Below, piece after piece: positions 28,849 to 37,496 of a stretch of 64,000 nucleotides of DNA. Location: the NCBI GenBank assembly GCA_965218625.1, contig CBDCLG010000011.1, positions 62,001 through 126,000 on the forward strand. The letters run 5' to 3'. A program made the position numbers and the translations under genes. Within the stretch, counting starts at the first letter, position 1. Every line of letters starts with the position of its first letter. A model generated the notes under the pieces. It ran no database searches. It was not told the origin of the DNA and saw only the letters and a program-made list of their open reading frames with translations. Source of the stretch: Bin5 sp965218625 (GTDB lineage Bacteria > Chloroflexota > Anaerolineae > Caldilineales > Caldilineaceae).

Positions 28849-30249
28849 TTAGTAGCCCAGCAGCCCGCGACTGCCGAGGAGCCGTTGCCCCTGCGTCGCC
28901 AGAAAACTGCGCATAAAGGTGCGGGTGACAAAGACGGCGGTGAACATTGACAGCAGGACGCCGACCGCCAGCGTGATGGCGAAGCCTTTGACGATGCTGG
29001 CGCCGAAGTTGTTGCCGAACCAGTAGAGCACTGCGCAGGAGATGAGCGTTGAAAGATTGCCGTCGCGAATGGCGGGCCAGGCGCGGCTGAATCCGGTCTC
29101 GACCGCCAACCGCAGGGAGCGGCCGCTGCGCAACTCCTCCTTCATTCGTTCGAAGATTAGGATGTTGGCGTCTACGGCCATACCGATCGAAAGAATGAAT
29201 CCGGCAATGCCGGGCAGCGTAAGGGTAACCGGCAGCAGCTTGTACATGGCCAGGTTCAGTGTCACATAGATGGCGAGCGCGACGTCTGCCAGCACACCGG
29301 GCAGCCGGTAGAGCAGGATCATGAAGATGAGGACAAGCGCGCCGCCGACGATTCCAGCCTGCAGGCTGCGATCGATCGAGTCCTGCCCCAAGCTGGCGCC
29401 GATTGTGCGCACGTCCACCACCTGCAACGGGACAGGCAGTGCGCCGTACCGCATCTGAATGGCCAGGCTATCGGCCTCATCGGCGGTGAAGTTGCCGCTG
29501 ATGACGCCCTGGTCGTTGATGGCGGCGTTGATTACCGGCGTCGAGAGCACGCGCCCGTCCAGCACGATCGCCAGCACGCGTCCGATATTGTCGCGTGTGT
29601 ACTCAAAAAACTGTCCGCTGCTCTCGCCCTTCAGGTCGAACTGGATCTGCCACTGGGTGAATTCATCCTGCGCTGCCACGACGCCTTCGAGGATGTCCCC
29701 GGTCATGATCGTTTCAAAGACCTGATCGGGGAAGGGGACCGGTTGCGGCGCGGCTTCACCTGCGGCAACCGCCTGTTGCAGTTTTGCCACGGCGTCGGGA
29801 CGGTTGGTTGTATTGATGAAGTCTTCCGGCCCGACGGGCATGCCGCCGAGGTCGACGAATTCCAACTGGCCGGTTGAGCGGATCGTCTCGATCGCCTGGT
29901 CGGGATTCTTTACGCCCGGCAGCTCGACGATCATGCGGCGCTCGCCCTGCAGCTGGACGGTGGGCTCGGTAAGGCCAAGGCCGTTGACCCGCTGTTCGAC
30001 GATGACTTTGGCCGAGTTCAGCGCCTCCGCGGCCAGGTCCTGGTCCTCGCTGACATCGGCTTCGAGCAGGATCTGGGTGCCGCCTTTGAGGTCCAGCCCC
30101 AATGTCAGTTCGCGGATGTCGCGCTGCGTATCGATGCCCGGCGCAAGGCTCTCTTCCAGCCAGGCAGGATGGTCGATGGGCAGCGCGACGAACAGCGAGC
30201 CTGCGAAGAGGCAGACGATAACCACGACAAGGATGAAATGATTCCGCAT
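28849..30249 (-). CDS. secD: Protein translocase subunit SecD
   Basis: 466-residue partner of SecF. One N-terminal span is followed by LTLGLDLKGGTQILLEAD (D1 signature), the periplasmic head (GLTEPTVQLQGERRMIVELPGVK) and the membrane domain. That domain holds ALPVPLQVVDVRTIGASLGQDSI, LTLPGIAGFILSIGMAVDANILIFERMKEELR and ending spans. The length is typical of the short Gram-positive/Chloroflexi-type SecD. A good promoter lies about 100 bp upstream on this strand. Confidence 0.95.
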   Translation of the reverse strand: MRNHFILVVVIVCLFAGSLFVALPIDHPAWLEESLAPGIDTQRDIRELTLGLDLKGGTQILLEADVSEDQDLAAEALNSAKVIVEQRVNGLGLTEPTVQLQGERRMIVELPGVKNPDQAIETIRSTGQLEFVDLGGMPVGPEDFINTTNRPDAVAKLQQAVAAGEAAPQPVPFPDQVFETIMTGDILEGVVAAQDEFTQWQIQFDLKGESSGQFFEYTRDNIGRVLAIVLDGRVLSTPVINAAINDQGVISGNFTADEADSLAIQMRYGALPVPLQVVDVRTIGASLGQDSIDRSLQAGIVGGALVLIFMILLYRLPGVLADVALAIYVTLNLAMYKLLPVTLTLPGIAGFILSIGMAVDANILIFERMKEELRSGRSLRLAVETGFSRAWPAIRDGNLSTLISCAVLYWFGNNFGASIVKGFAITLAVGVLLSMFTAVFVTRTFMRSFLATQGQRLLGSRGLLGY

Positions 30250-30351
30250 GAATGTCCTTCGCTTTAGGCGAGTGCTTTGCTTGGCGTCGCGTCGACAGGA
30301 AGGGCGCGGCCGGCGCCGCGTGACGAAAATGCACGCGATTCAACCTTATCA

Positions 30352-30380
30352 ATTATACGCATTGACCTGACCGATTCCAA
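30352..30380 (-). promoter_or_regulatory. Candidate promoter of secD-secF
   Basis: Read on the minus strand, TTGGAA (30380-30375), a 17-bp spacer and a perfect TATAAT (30357-30352) form a sigma70-type promoter about 100 bp before the secD ATG. It lies within the 359-bp gap 30250-30608, in which I see no gene. Confidence 0.65.
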
Positions 30381-30608
30381 AATCTTGACCGCTTTTCCGT
30401 CAACGTGTGATGATGATCGGTTGCTTGTACGATGGCTTGCGGCCCTGGCCAAGAGATTGTATATCGCCACAAGGGTCTGTTGCGGCTGCGGATGGCGGCG
30501 CGGCGGCGGAGCTGTTTGGGCTGAGGCTGGCAAATCGCCTCGAGGAAGCTCTTGATTTGGCCGGGCGAGAAGATGCGTTTGGCTGCGGTCCTGGCGGGGC
30601 GGGCTGCT

Positions 30609-31205
30609 TCAGTTAACGTCGGCATGGCTTTCCTGGGAGTGGCTGCCATTTGCTTCTTCGACAGGGTCGATTTCGTCTTCCATAGTCGTGTAGGTATCGA
30701 GCAGTTTGACTGCCACATGGTATTGTTCGACGAGGTCGAGTCCGGGGTGTTCGTCATGTGGAAGGGGAGGGACCTCGAGTTCGAGGCGTTCCAGTTCGAG
30801 GGCGTATTTGAGTAGGGGGCGCAGGGACGGGAGCAGGGTGCGGGCTTCCTCAGGGGAGAGGTTTTCGAGGTCAGCCTTGTCGATGGCGGCGGTTGTAAGG
30901 TCGATCAGTTTTTGGGTGCGGCTGAGGCGGCGTTCGCGGGCGACTGCGGCTCGGGTACGTTCGAGGGCGGCCTTTTCTATGCGTTCGGCCTGGTCGTAGG
31001 GGAGGGCGCGTTCCTTCCAGTTCCATTTCTTGGCCATCTTGCTGGCAGTGCTTGAGCGGGCTGAGCGGCTTCCAGTCCAGAGGTGGGAGGAGGCTGCGAG
31101 CGTGCGCAAGCTGCCGAGCATGAGGTAGGCGTGGAAGCGGTCGTACCACTCGGTGGATTCGCCGGGTTGTTGGTGCCAGGGTCTGCGTTCTTCACTGTCG
31201 TTCAT
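30609..31205 (-). CDS. Hypothetical helical protein, N-terminus like phage terminase small subunit
   Basis: 198 residues from the ATG at 31205, which follows GACGAGGAAAACA. The opening RPWHQQPGESTEWYDRFHAYLMLGSLRTL has the WYxRFxxYLxxG pattern seen in DNA-packaging or terminase-small-subunit-like proteins encoded in many Chloroflexota genomes. A basic helical region follows (KKWNWKERALPYDQAERIEKAALERTRAAVARERR), then an acidic C-terminal half predicted helical. No portal, large terminase or capsid gene is near, so this is an orphan rather than a prophage. Function unknown. Confidence 0.55.
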   Translation of the reverse strand: MNDSEERRPWHQQPGESTEWYDRFHAYLMLGSLRTLAASSHLWTGSRSARSSTASKMAKKWNWKERALPYDQAERIEKAALERTRAAVARERRLSRTQKLIDLTTAAIDKADLENLSPEEARTLLPSLRPLLKYALELERLELEVPPLPHDEHPGLDLVEQYHVAVKLLDTYTTMEDEIDPVEEANGSHSQESHADVN

Positions 31206-31309
31206 TGTTTTCCTCGTCTCTCCAAGAGTTGAATGGGTCGGTTTTGGGCAGGTTAGAGCAGGTCTATACAATTTTTCTGGCCGGTTTTTCCGATCTGAGG
31301 TGCTTTTCT

Positions 31310-31576
31310 GATGCAGCTTAAGGTGGTCGAGGGTTCTGGCCCGGTCTTGCGCGAAAGTTGGGTAGTGTGGTCGGAAAGAAAGGCATGATGGATACAGGTT
31401 AGCAGGTGCTGTAGGCTTTTGCACGGAGTCTCGTGAAATTGGGTGGGTGTAGTTGGTGTTAAAGGCATGATAGTTACAGGATTACAGGTGGTGTGGGCTC
31501 TTGAACGGGATTTCGTGAAGTTGGGTTGAGTTGTCGGATGGACAGGCATTGTGGTTACGGAGTAGCTGGTGTGGCC
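31310..31576. repeat. Degenerate tandem repeat, about 81-bp unit, three to four copies
   Basis: Units begin near 31310, 31391, 31473 and 31554 (spacing 81, 82, 81), each starting GATRCAG or GTTACAG and ending in AGGCATGATG or similar. Each contains a TTTCGTGAAGTTGGG-like core. The fourth unit is cut after about 23 bp by the left end of the IS3-family element. The array fills most of the 371-bp gap between the helical protein gene and the IS. No convincing gene lies in it, although the minus strand is open across it because the unit is a multiple of three. Confidence 0.7.
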
Positions 31577-32792
31577 TGCCCCCCAAAACTGGTCCAGGAA
31601 GTATGTCAGTCTTGGGCCGTAGAAAAGGGGGAAAGATGGACAGGAAGAGACGTACGCGGCGCAGGTGATCAACAAGCTGAGAGAGGGTGAGGTGACGATA
31701 GCCGAGGGCAGTACAGTGGCTGAGGCCGCCTCCCGTCGGATAGGGGTGGCCGAGCAAACCTTCTAAAGTTGGCGCAGCGAGTACGGGGGTCTCAGGATCG
31801 ACCAAGCCAGGCGCCTGAAGCGTCTGGAGTTGGAGAACGGCCGCCTGAAGAGGGCGGTGGCGGACCTGACGCCGGGCAACCAGATCCTGCGGGAGGCGTC
31901 CGGGGGAGAATTCTGAGTCCTTCGCGTCGTCGCGGGTGTCTCGACCATGTGAAGGCGCTCTTTGGGGTTTCGGGGCGACGCGCCAGCAGTGTGCCGGGTC
32001 ATCCTCCTTCCACACGGCGATATGAGCCGATCCCCAATGAGGATGAGAATGCCCTGACCGAGGGGGTCGTGGAGCTGGCCAGTCAGTTCGGCAGGTACGG
32101 CTACCGTCGGATCACCGCCCTTCTGAGGCATCGCGGCTGGCATGTGAACCACCGGCGTGTGGAGAGGATATGGCGACGGAAAGGGTTGAAGGTGCCTGTG
32201 GAGCAGCCCAAGGGAGGGCGTTTGTGGTTCAATGACGGCTCGTGAGTGCGTCTGCGGCCTGCGTGGAAGGAGCATGTGTGGGTCTACAACTTCGTGCATC
32301 TGAGGCTCAATGACGGCACAGGGGTGCGGTTGCTGACCTTTATCGACAAATACAGCAGGGCGTGTCCGGGGGTCCGGGCTGCCCGCAGCATACGGTCGGC
32401 CGGTGTGATCGAGGTGCTCTCCGTGTTGATTATATTCAGAGGCGCTCCCGACCATATTCGTTCGTACAACGGGCCGGATTATACGGCCCGGGCTGGGCGT
32501 GAGTGGCTTGGGCGGGTGGGAGCCAGGACGCTCTATATCGAGCCCGGGTCGCCGTGGGAGAACGGCTTGCGAGTTTCAACGGAAAGTCGGGGGACGAACT
32601 GCTGGACAGCGAGGTCTTCTATACGTTGCTGGAGGTGCGTGTGCTGACGGAGCGGTATAGGCGGACTTACAACCAGGTCAGGCCGCACAGCTCTTTGGGC
32701 TACCGGCCTCCGGCGCCTGAGGCCCTCCTGCCTGCCGACTCTGCCCCTATGCTTGTCGGACTAACACAAAGGGTGGTACAAACAACGTAACA
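31577..32792 (+). mobile_element. Decayed IS3-family insertion sequence
   Basis: The element spans about 1.2 kb. The left end TGCCCCCCAAAACTGGTCCA is a typical IS3-family terminus. The right end around 32775-32792 (GGTGGTACAAACAACGTAACA) is a degenerate partner ending in CA. The interior encodes an OrfA/OrfB pair with multiple inactivating changes. Flanks GGCC (left) and GGTC (right) could be a decayed target duplication. The right flank is a coding fragment whose 5' part is absent from the left flank, so the element also marks a deletion or rearrangement. Confidence 0.8.
31660..32750 (+). pseudogene. IS3-family transposase OrfAB, inactive
   Basis: The OrfA part reads INKLREGEVTIAEGSTVAEAA, then RIGVAEQTF followed by a TAA (about 31764) where an aromatic codon is expected, then YGGLRIDQARRLKRLELEN. 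OrfB begins near 31920 and reads YGYRRITALLRHRGW. A TGA at 32243 interrupts it and a frameshift near 32568 moves the last part (FNGKSGDELLDSEVFYTLLE, RPHSSLGYRPPAPE) to another frame. Two of three DDE residues are lost: YNF replaces YDF, and SYNGPD replaces SDNGPE. Glu in GSPWENG remains. It cannot produce active transposase. Confidence 0.88.
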
Positions 32793-32812
32793 GGTCACCG
32801 GTCCCGGGCAAG

Positions 32813-33877
32813 TATCCGGACATGCGCGGCTTTGTGCGCAAGTTGCGAGGGATCGGCATCAAGGTGATCCCCTGGCTCTCGCCGCGGATGGCCGGGCTGG
32901 GAACCAGGTTCCGGCAGCAGGTCAAAGACGCCCTGATCGAGGTGGACCTCGATCCCGAAGATCGCTGGCACAACGAGGTAACCTCGCGTCTCTGTCCCCA
33001 GAATCCCTTCACGCAGCGATACGTGCCCGAAATGGCGGCCCGGCTGCTGCGCGAGTACGAATACGACGGCTTTTGCGTTGACATGGTCGACGCCTGGGTG
33101 CTGGAACCATGTACCGCCGACCACGAGCATACCTGCGGCTCGGTTGGCCTGGCGATGGCCGACACCTTTGAGCGTATGCGAGAGGCGATGGACGCGGTGA
33201 ATCCCGAAGCCGTGATCGAGTTCAGGCCGCTGTACTCGAACATCAGAGAACTGTACAACGCCTCCACGCACCGGGCGCCGGACCCCGGACCCCGGCTTTG
33301 TTTCCGCCTACGATGCCGACCGCAGCTGCTGCGTATTGCTGCGCTCGCATGTGCCCACCGGCGCGGCCTTCCACTTCGACTCGTTCTGGTGGCACCGCGA
33401 CGAAGGGGAAAGGTTGCGACGGTGCTGTCGACGAGGGTCTTTTCCGGTGTTCTCCAGCTGGGCACTGAATTCGTCAACATGCCGCCTGAGCATCGCGCAC
33501 TTGTCAAGACCTGGCTCTCCTTCTACCATGAACACAAGGAAGACTTTCGCTACGGTCAGATGAGGCCGGTGCAAAACGATATCCTGTACTCGACAATCAA
33601 GGTGGAGCGCGGCCGCAAAGCGTTTGTCAGCTATGCCCAATACCCTGCGCTGCGAGTCCCGCTCACTCCTGCCGCGGACGAAATCTATCTCTTCAACTGT
33701 ACCAACGACGACGCTCTGCACACCATCCTTTCACAGGTCGAGGGTTCATTCAACGCTCTCGTTCACAATTTCGACCTGACACCGATGGCCGAGACAAGGG
33801 TGCGCGCGGCTGACGGATCTTTACTCATCGATCTGGAAGTCCCGCAAGGAGGGCTCGTCCTGCTCACAAGGAGTTGA
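32813..33877 (+). pseudogene. 5'-truncated, doubly frameshifted glycoside-hydrolase-like gene
   Basis: The fragment starts abruptly after the IS end with KYPDMRGFVRKLRGIGIKVIPWLSPRM, a TIM-barrel motif of alpha-galactosidase/GH31-36-type enzymes. YDGFCVDMVDAWVLEP follows, with a plausible catalytic Asp. The upstream barrel strands and start codon are missing. A 7-bp direct duplication (GGACCCC twice, about 33284-33297) shifts the frame. An alternative frame then reads GFVSAYDADRS and FHFDSFWWHRDEGE, and loss of one A near 33412 restores the original frame (VATVLSTRVFSGVLQLGTEF). The net +6 keeps the ORF open to 33877 but scrambles about 41 residues. The C-terminal beta domain (DLEVPQGGLVLLTRS) is intact. 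Confidence 0.72.
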
Positions 33878-33888
33878 GGTCTTATTCA

Positions 33889-35070
33889 GTGAAAATCAAG
33901 GAAGTGAAGGCATTTGCGTTCGGCCTGGCGGCCATACGGCCCAGGCGCGACACTGGCCGGAGTGACCGCTCCCGCAGTTCCTCCTTTAGATGGCAGGGCC
34001 TCGAACCTGCGGGACCCATGGAGCGCTATCCGGCCTACAAAGGACGCAGGTCCTCCGCGTCAACCAGGTGGAAAGGCACTGTCTGCATCGTGACCGCAGC
34101 CGACGGCAGCTACGGCCTGGGGATCTCCAACTTTTCCGGTCCCGTCGTCAGTATCATCAATGGTCATTTCGCCCCGCATATCGAAGGCGAAAACTGCATG
34201 GCAACCGAAAAGATATTCGACATGTTGTCCCGGTTGGCTGCGCCATACGGGAGTTACGGGCTGGCCAGCTACGCCATCAGCGCCGTCGACCTGGCGCTGT
34301 GGGACCTGAAAGGCAAGATCCTTGAACGTCCTGTGTATGAGCTCCTCGGGGGGCCGCAGAAGGAGCGCATCCCCTGTTACGCCACCGGCTTTGACACCGA
34401 CTGGTATCTCGAGCTGGGCTTCCGCGCCGTCAAGCTGCCCATGCCCTACGGCCCCGCCGATGGTACCGAAGGACTCTCCAAGGCCGAAGAGATGGTCGCG
34501 ACCGTGCGCGATCAGATCGGCTCCAGCCTCGACCTGATGCTGGACTGCTGGATGGCGCTCGATGTCGACTATACGGTCCGCCTGGCTGAGACGCTGCGCC
34601 CCTACCGTCTCAGGTGGATTGAAGATTTCCTCCTGCCGGAGGACCTGGACGGCTTCGACCAGGTCCGAAAACGCCTTCCCTGGCAAACGCTGGCTGCCGG
34701 TGAACACTGGTACATGCCGCAGGCTTTCTGGCGCGCGGCCAAGCGTAGTTTGGTCGACATCTTCCAGCCCGATCCGTTGTGGGCCGGCGGGGTCTCTGCC
34801 TGCCAGCGGATCTGTCATATTGCCGAGACAGCCGGCGTTGAGGTAGTTCTGCATGGCGGCATGAACTATCCCTTTGGCCAGCATCTCTCTTTCGCCATGC
34901 CTGCCATCACCTGGGGCGAACGTTCCGCCGGCGTCTCACCGCCCGGCGTTCCCCTCGCCGATTCCGTCCTGCTGCCCGGGACCGCCGTAATTGAAGACGG
35001 ATTCCTCGTCCCCAGCGACGCCCCCGGTTTTGGCATCGAAGTGGACCCCGCCTGGTTCGACACTATCTGA
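33889..35070 (+). CDS. Enolase-superfamily dehydratase (mandelate racemase / rhamnonate-dehydratase-like)
   Basis: 393-residue enzyme of the mandelate racemase group, which abstracts a proton alpha to a carboxylate. The N-terminal capping domain is followed by the barrel: LALWDLKGKILERPVYELLGG, then metal ligands in LMLDCWMALD, RWIEDFLLPED and LAAGEHWYMPQ. VDIFQPDPLWAGGVSACQRICHIA and VVLHGG supply the His region; this arrangement resembles L-rhamnonate and related acid-sugar dehydratases. The GTG at 33889 is chosen because GAGG lies 9 bases upstream; a TTG at 33874 overlaps the truncated glycosidase. An FAD monooxygenase and an SDR lie downstream. Confidence 0.88.
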   Translation: MKIKEVKAFAFGLAAIRPRRDTGRSDRSRSSSFRWQGLEPAGPMERYPAYKGRRSSASTRWKGTVCIVTAADGSYGLGISNFSGPVVSIINGHFAPHIEGENCMATEKIFDMLSRLAAPYGSYGLASYAISAVDLALWDLKGKILERPVYELLGGPQKERIPCYATGFDTDWYLELGFRAVKLPMPYGPADGTEGLSKAEEMVATVRDQIGSSLDLMLDCWMALDVDYTVRLAETLRPYRLRWIEDFLLPEDLDGFDQVRKRLPWQTLAAGEHWYMPQAFWRAAKRSLVDIFQPDPLWAGGVSACQRICHIAETAGVEVVLHGGMNYPFGQHLSFAMPAITWGERSAGVSPPGVPLADSVLLPGTAVIEDGFLVPSDAPGFGIEVDPAWFDTI

Positions 35071-35141
35071 CACTTGACAACGCGGCAGCGGGAATCGCAG
35101 ACGGCGGCGGCGGCCCGAGCAGGCTATTGCCGGGAGCAAAT

Positions 35142-36398
35142 GTGCCCACTGGATCGGTAAACTCAGGCAGAGGACTCGACGGAAGACTGCGTGTCGGCAT
35201 CGTCGGCGGCTCCATCGCCGGGTGCGCGGCCGCAATTGAGCTCGAACGCGCCGGCTGCGAAGTCACAATCTTCGAGCGTTCTACCGGCTCGCTGAAGGAC
35301 CGCGGCGCGGGCATCGGCATCCCCTTCGCCCTACTCGAACTGCTGCAGGAGCGCGATCTTTTTGATGCCGACATGGCGATTGTGCCGGTCCAGTTGCGGG
35401 ACTTTGTCACCCGCGTCGGCGGCAAAGACCGTCTGCTTTGGCAACAGGGCTTCGTCATCGCCGCCACCAGCTGGGACGAACTGTACCGAAACCTGCGCGA
35501 ACGTGTGCGTGATGATGTATACCGCCAGGGCTGCGAGGTGACTGCGATTCGGTCCACCTCCAATCGTGTGTTCGTTGAGTTGGCCAGCGGGGAGACAGTT
35601 GCCTTCGATCTGGTTGTCTGCGCCGACGGCTACACGTCAACCGGACGGCGCAGGCTTTTTGCCGGCCAGGACCTTCGCTATGCCGGATACGTAATGTGGC
35701 GCGGCCTCCTCGATGAAGCACTGCTAAGCGACGTTAAGCCCTATGAAGGGATTAATATTTTTGCGATGTCGCCTTTGGGCCACCTCATTGCCTATCTCGT
35801 GCCGGGCAAGCAGGGAGAGACGCGGCCGGGCGAGCGGCGGCTCAATTGGGGCTGGTACGTCAATACGCCGCCAGCCGAGCTGGCCGATGCCCTCACCGAC
35901 CGCGACGGCACAAGGCACGCCACCTCGCTGCCGGCCGGTAGCATTTCAGAGGACCGGGTCGGCCATCTGCGGGAGTTGGCCCGCGAATACATGCCGAGTT
36001 TCATCGCCGAAGCAGTTGCCCTGACCGATCAGCCGTTCATCCAGGCCATTTTCGATCTGCACACGCCGCGCTACCGCAAGGGCAATATCGTTCTGCTCGG
36101 TGACGCCTCGTCCGTCGCAAGGCCGCACGCGGCAGCCGGGGCCACCAAGGCATTGTACGGCGCGGTCGCCCTGGCTGAGTCGCTGAAAACGCAACCGACA
36201 CAGGACGAGGCGCTGGCCCAATGGAACGGGGAGCAGTCCCGCGAAGGCGGGCGGCTGGTGTCGCTTTCGCAACGGCTCGGCATGGCATTGCAGGACCCAA
36301 AGCAGGACTGGTCGAACATGGACGAACAAAAGATGAAGCTTTGGTGGAAACGTGTCATCGGAGAAGAAGAGTGGTATGTGATGACGAACGACGACTGA
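35142..36398 (+). CDS. FAD-dependent aromatic-type monooxygenase
   Basis: 418-residue class A flavoprotein hydroxylase. VGIVGGSIAGCAAAIELERAG near residue 20 is the FAD dinucleotide fold, with the DG motif as VVCADGYTSTGRR and the GD motif as NIVLLGDASSVARPHAAAGATKALYGA. The HxAAG variant and overall length resemble 2,6-dihydroxypyridine-3-hydroxylase-like enzymes. The GTG at 35142 has GGGAG 5 bases upstream and is preferred over a TTG at 35127. Its place between an acid-sugar-type dehydratase and an SDR suggests a catabolic cluster for a ring compound, but the substrate is unknown. Confidence 0.87.
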   Translation: MPTGSVNSGRGLDGRLRVGIVGGSIAGCAAAIELERAGCEVTIFERSTGSLKDRGAGIGIPFALLELLQERDLFDADMAIVPVQLRDFVTRVGGKDRLLWQQGFVIAATSWDELYRNLRERVRDDVYRQGCEVTAIRSTSNRVFVELASGETVAFDLVVCADGYTSTGRRRLFAGQDLRYAGYVMWRGLLDEALLSDVKPYEGINIFAMSPLGHLIAYLVPGKQGETRPGERRLNWGWYVNTPPAELADALTDRDGTRHATSLPAGSISEDRVGHLRELAREYMPSFIAEAVALTDQPFIQAIFDLHTPRYRKGNIVLLGDASSVARPHAAAGATKALYGAVALAESLKTQPTQDEALAQWNGEQSREGGRLVSLSQRLGMALQDPKQDWSNMDEQKMKLWWKRVIGEEEWYVMTNDD

Positions 36399-36482
36399 CG
36401 GGAAAGCAGTTCGTTCCCTCCGACCACGGCCTCGACATTTCCATTCCGGAAGAGGCCAACAGGTGCCCTCAGGAGAAAAACC

Positions 36483-37247
36483 ATGGCAGAGTTGCTTGCA
36501 GGCAAAGTCGCGCTCATTACAGGCAGCGCATCCGGCATTGGCCGCGCAACTGCGCTGGCCTGTGCGCGCGAAGGCGCCAGAACGGTCGTCTCTGACGTAG
36601 ACGAAGAGGGCGGCGGCGAGACCGTTGCCATGATAGAGAAGTCCGCGGGCGAGGCCATCTTTGTCAGAGCCGACGTAACGGTCGAGGCGGAAGTTGCTGC
36701 CCTGATCGAAGCGACCGTCGGCGCATTCGGGCAGCTCGATTGCGCCTTCAACAACGCCGGCCTGGAGCGCGAATACACGCGCCCGCCGGAACGGTTCAGC
36801 GAGGAATCCTTCCGAGCAACGATCGATACCAACGTCCGCGGCGTCTGGCTCTGCATGAAGTACGAGATCGAGCAGATGACGGAACAAGGATCGGGCGCGA
36901 TCGTCAACTCTTCATCAATTGCCGGGTTGGTCGGGATACCGCGCCAGCCGGTCTATGTCGCGAGCAAGCATGCTGTCTCCGGTATGACCAAGTCGACCGC
37001 CGTCGAATTTGCCAATCGGGGCATCCGCATCAATGCTGTCGCTCCCGGCCTGGTCGACACGCCCCTTATGGAGCGCATTTACGCCAGCAACCCCGATTTG
37101 CGGGCCGAAGCGGACGACTGGCAGCCAATTGGCCGTCCCGGCAAGCCGGAGGAGATCGCGGAGGCCGTGGTATGGCTCCTGTCCGACCGAGCCTCCTATG
37201 TGCTTGGGCACGTCATGGCCGTTGATGGCGGCTTCGTCGCCAGGTAG
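36483..37247 (+). CDS. SDR family oxidoreductase
   Basis: 254-residue SDR with the cofactor loop TGSASGIG, NNAG in FNNAGLER, catalytic Ser in NSSSIAGLVG and Tyr/Lys in YVASKHAVSG, ending MAVDGGFVAR. It belongs to the glucose-1-dehydrogenase/3-oxoacyl-reductase subgroup. AGGAG precedes the ATG by 6 bases. It is the third gene of a dehydratase-monooxygenase-SDR run and resembles the SDR at 3282-4043. The sRNA/leader unit begins 75 bp downstream. Confidence 0.92.
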   Translation: MAELLAGKVALITGSASGIGRATALACAREGARTVVSDVDEEGGGETVAMIEKSAGEAIFVRADVTVEAEVAALIEATVGAFGQLDCAFNNAGLEREYTRPPERFSEESFRATIDTNVRGVWLCMKYEIEQMTEQGSGAIVNSSSIAGLVGIPRQPVYVASKHAVSGMTKSTAVEFANRGIRINAVAPGLVDTPLMERIYASNPDLRAEADDWQPIGRPGKPEEIAEAVVWLLSDRASYVLGHVMAVDGGFVAR

Positions 37248-37321
37248 AATGAGCCATATGACGCAGGCCTCGCCACGCCGGCCCGCCGAAGTGCGATCCG
37301 CAGACGAGCGTTCAGGCGTCT

Positions 37322-37350
37322 TTGACAAGCAGCCCTACCTGTGGAATACT
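37322..37350 (+). promoter_or_regulatory. Promoter of the small leader/RNA unit
   Basis: A consensus TTGACA (37322-37327), a 17-bp spacer and AATACT (37345-37350, 4/6) predict transcription start near 37357. That is about 28 bases before the 19-codon ORF and just ahead of its Shine-Dalgarno site, so the downstream structure would be a self-contained transcript of about 140 nt. Confidence 0.6.
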
Positions 37351-37372
37351 GTCAGCATATCCTATAACAAAG

Positions 37373-37462
37373 GAGGTGATGCAAATGGATAACTGTAGTA
37401 GTAGTACTGGTCCGGTAGCATCACCTCGGGATATTTCTCTCTAGGGAGTGCTATCGGACCAG
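37373..37462 (+). promoter_or_regulatory. Two mutually exclusive RNA helices covering a Shine-Dalgarno site and small ORF
   Basis: Helix 1 pairs GAGGTGATGC (37373-37382), which contains the Shine-Dalgarno core, with GCATCACCTC (37418-37427): ten perfect pairs that would hide the ribosome site. Helix 2 pairs CTGGTCCGGTAGCA (37407-37420) with TGCTATCGGACCAG (37449-37462): 14 pairs with one G-U. The two share bases 37418-37420 and overlap topologically, so only one can form fully. A ribosome on the 19-codon ORF (37385-37444) would disrupt both. This is the layout of a translational switch or attenuator. It matches no RNA family I can name. Confidence 0.6.
37385..37444 (+). CDS. 19-residue small ORF with very strong ribosome-binding site
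   Basis: ATG at 37385 is preceded by AAAGGAGGTGAT (37369-37380), complementary to the 16S rRNA 3' end over nearly its whole length, at ideal spacing. The peptide is MDNCSSSTGPVASPRDISL, ending at TAG 37442-37444. It is too short for domains and has a single Cys followed by three Ser. It may be a leader peptide whose translation controls folding of the overlapping helices rather than a functional product. Translation is supported by the ribosome-binding site only. Confidence 0.5.
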   Translation: MDNCSSSTGPVASPRDISL

Positions 37463-37467
37463 AAGCC

Positions 37468-37496
37468 ACAAGACCCCGTCATAGGCGGGGTCTTGT
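37468..37496 (+). terminator. Terminator-like hairpin closing the small RNA unit
   Basis: ACAAGACCCCG (37468-37478) pairs perfectly with CGGGGTCTTGT (37486-37496) around the 7-nt loop TCATAGG. The following sequence, ACTTTCAGGG, has only a short U run, so termination may be partial or need Rho. Transcripts from 37357 would end near 37500. Confidence 0.6.

Noticed and set aside
31310..31576. CRISPR array
   Set aside because: Units are contiguous and degenerate over their entire 81 bp, with no short conserved repeat separated by unique spacers and no cas genes.
31253..31675. 140-residue minus-strand ORF across the tandem repeats
   Set aside because: Openness follows from the 81-bp period and low stop frequency; no start signal and its end runs into the IS left end. 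Kept only as a remark under the repeat.
37250..37392. 47-codon ORF ending over the start of the 19-codon ORF
   Set aside because: No ribosome-binding site or conserved look; it spans the promoter of the small RNA unit.
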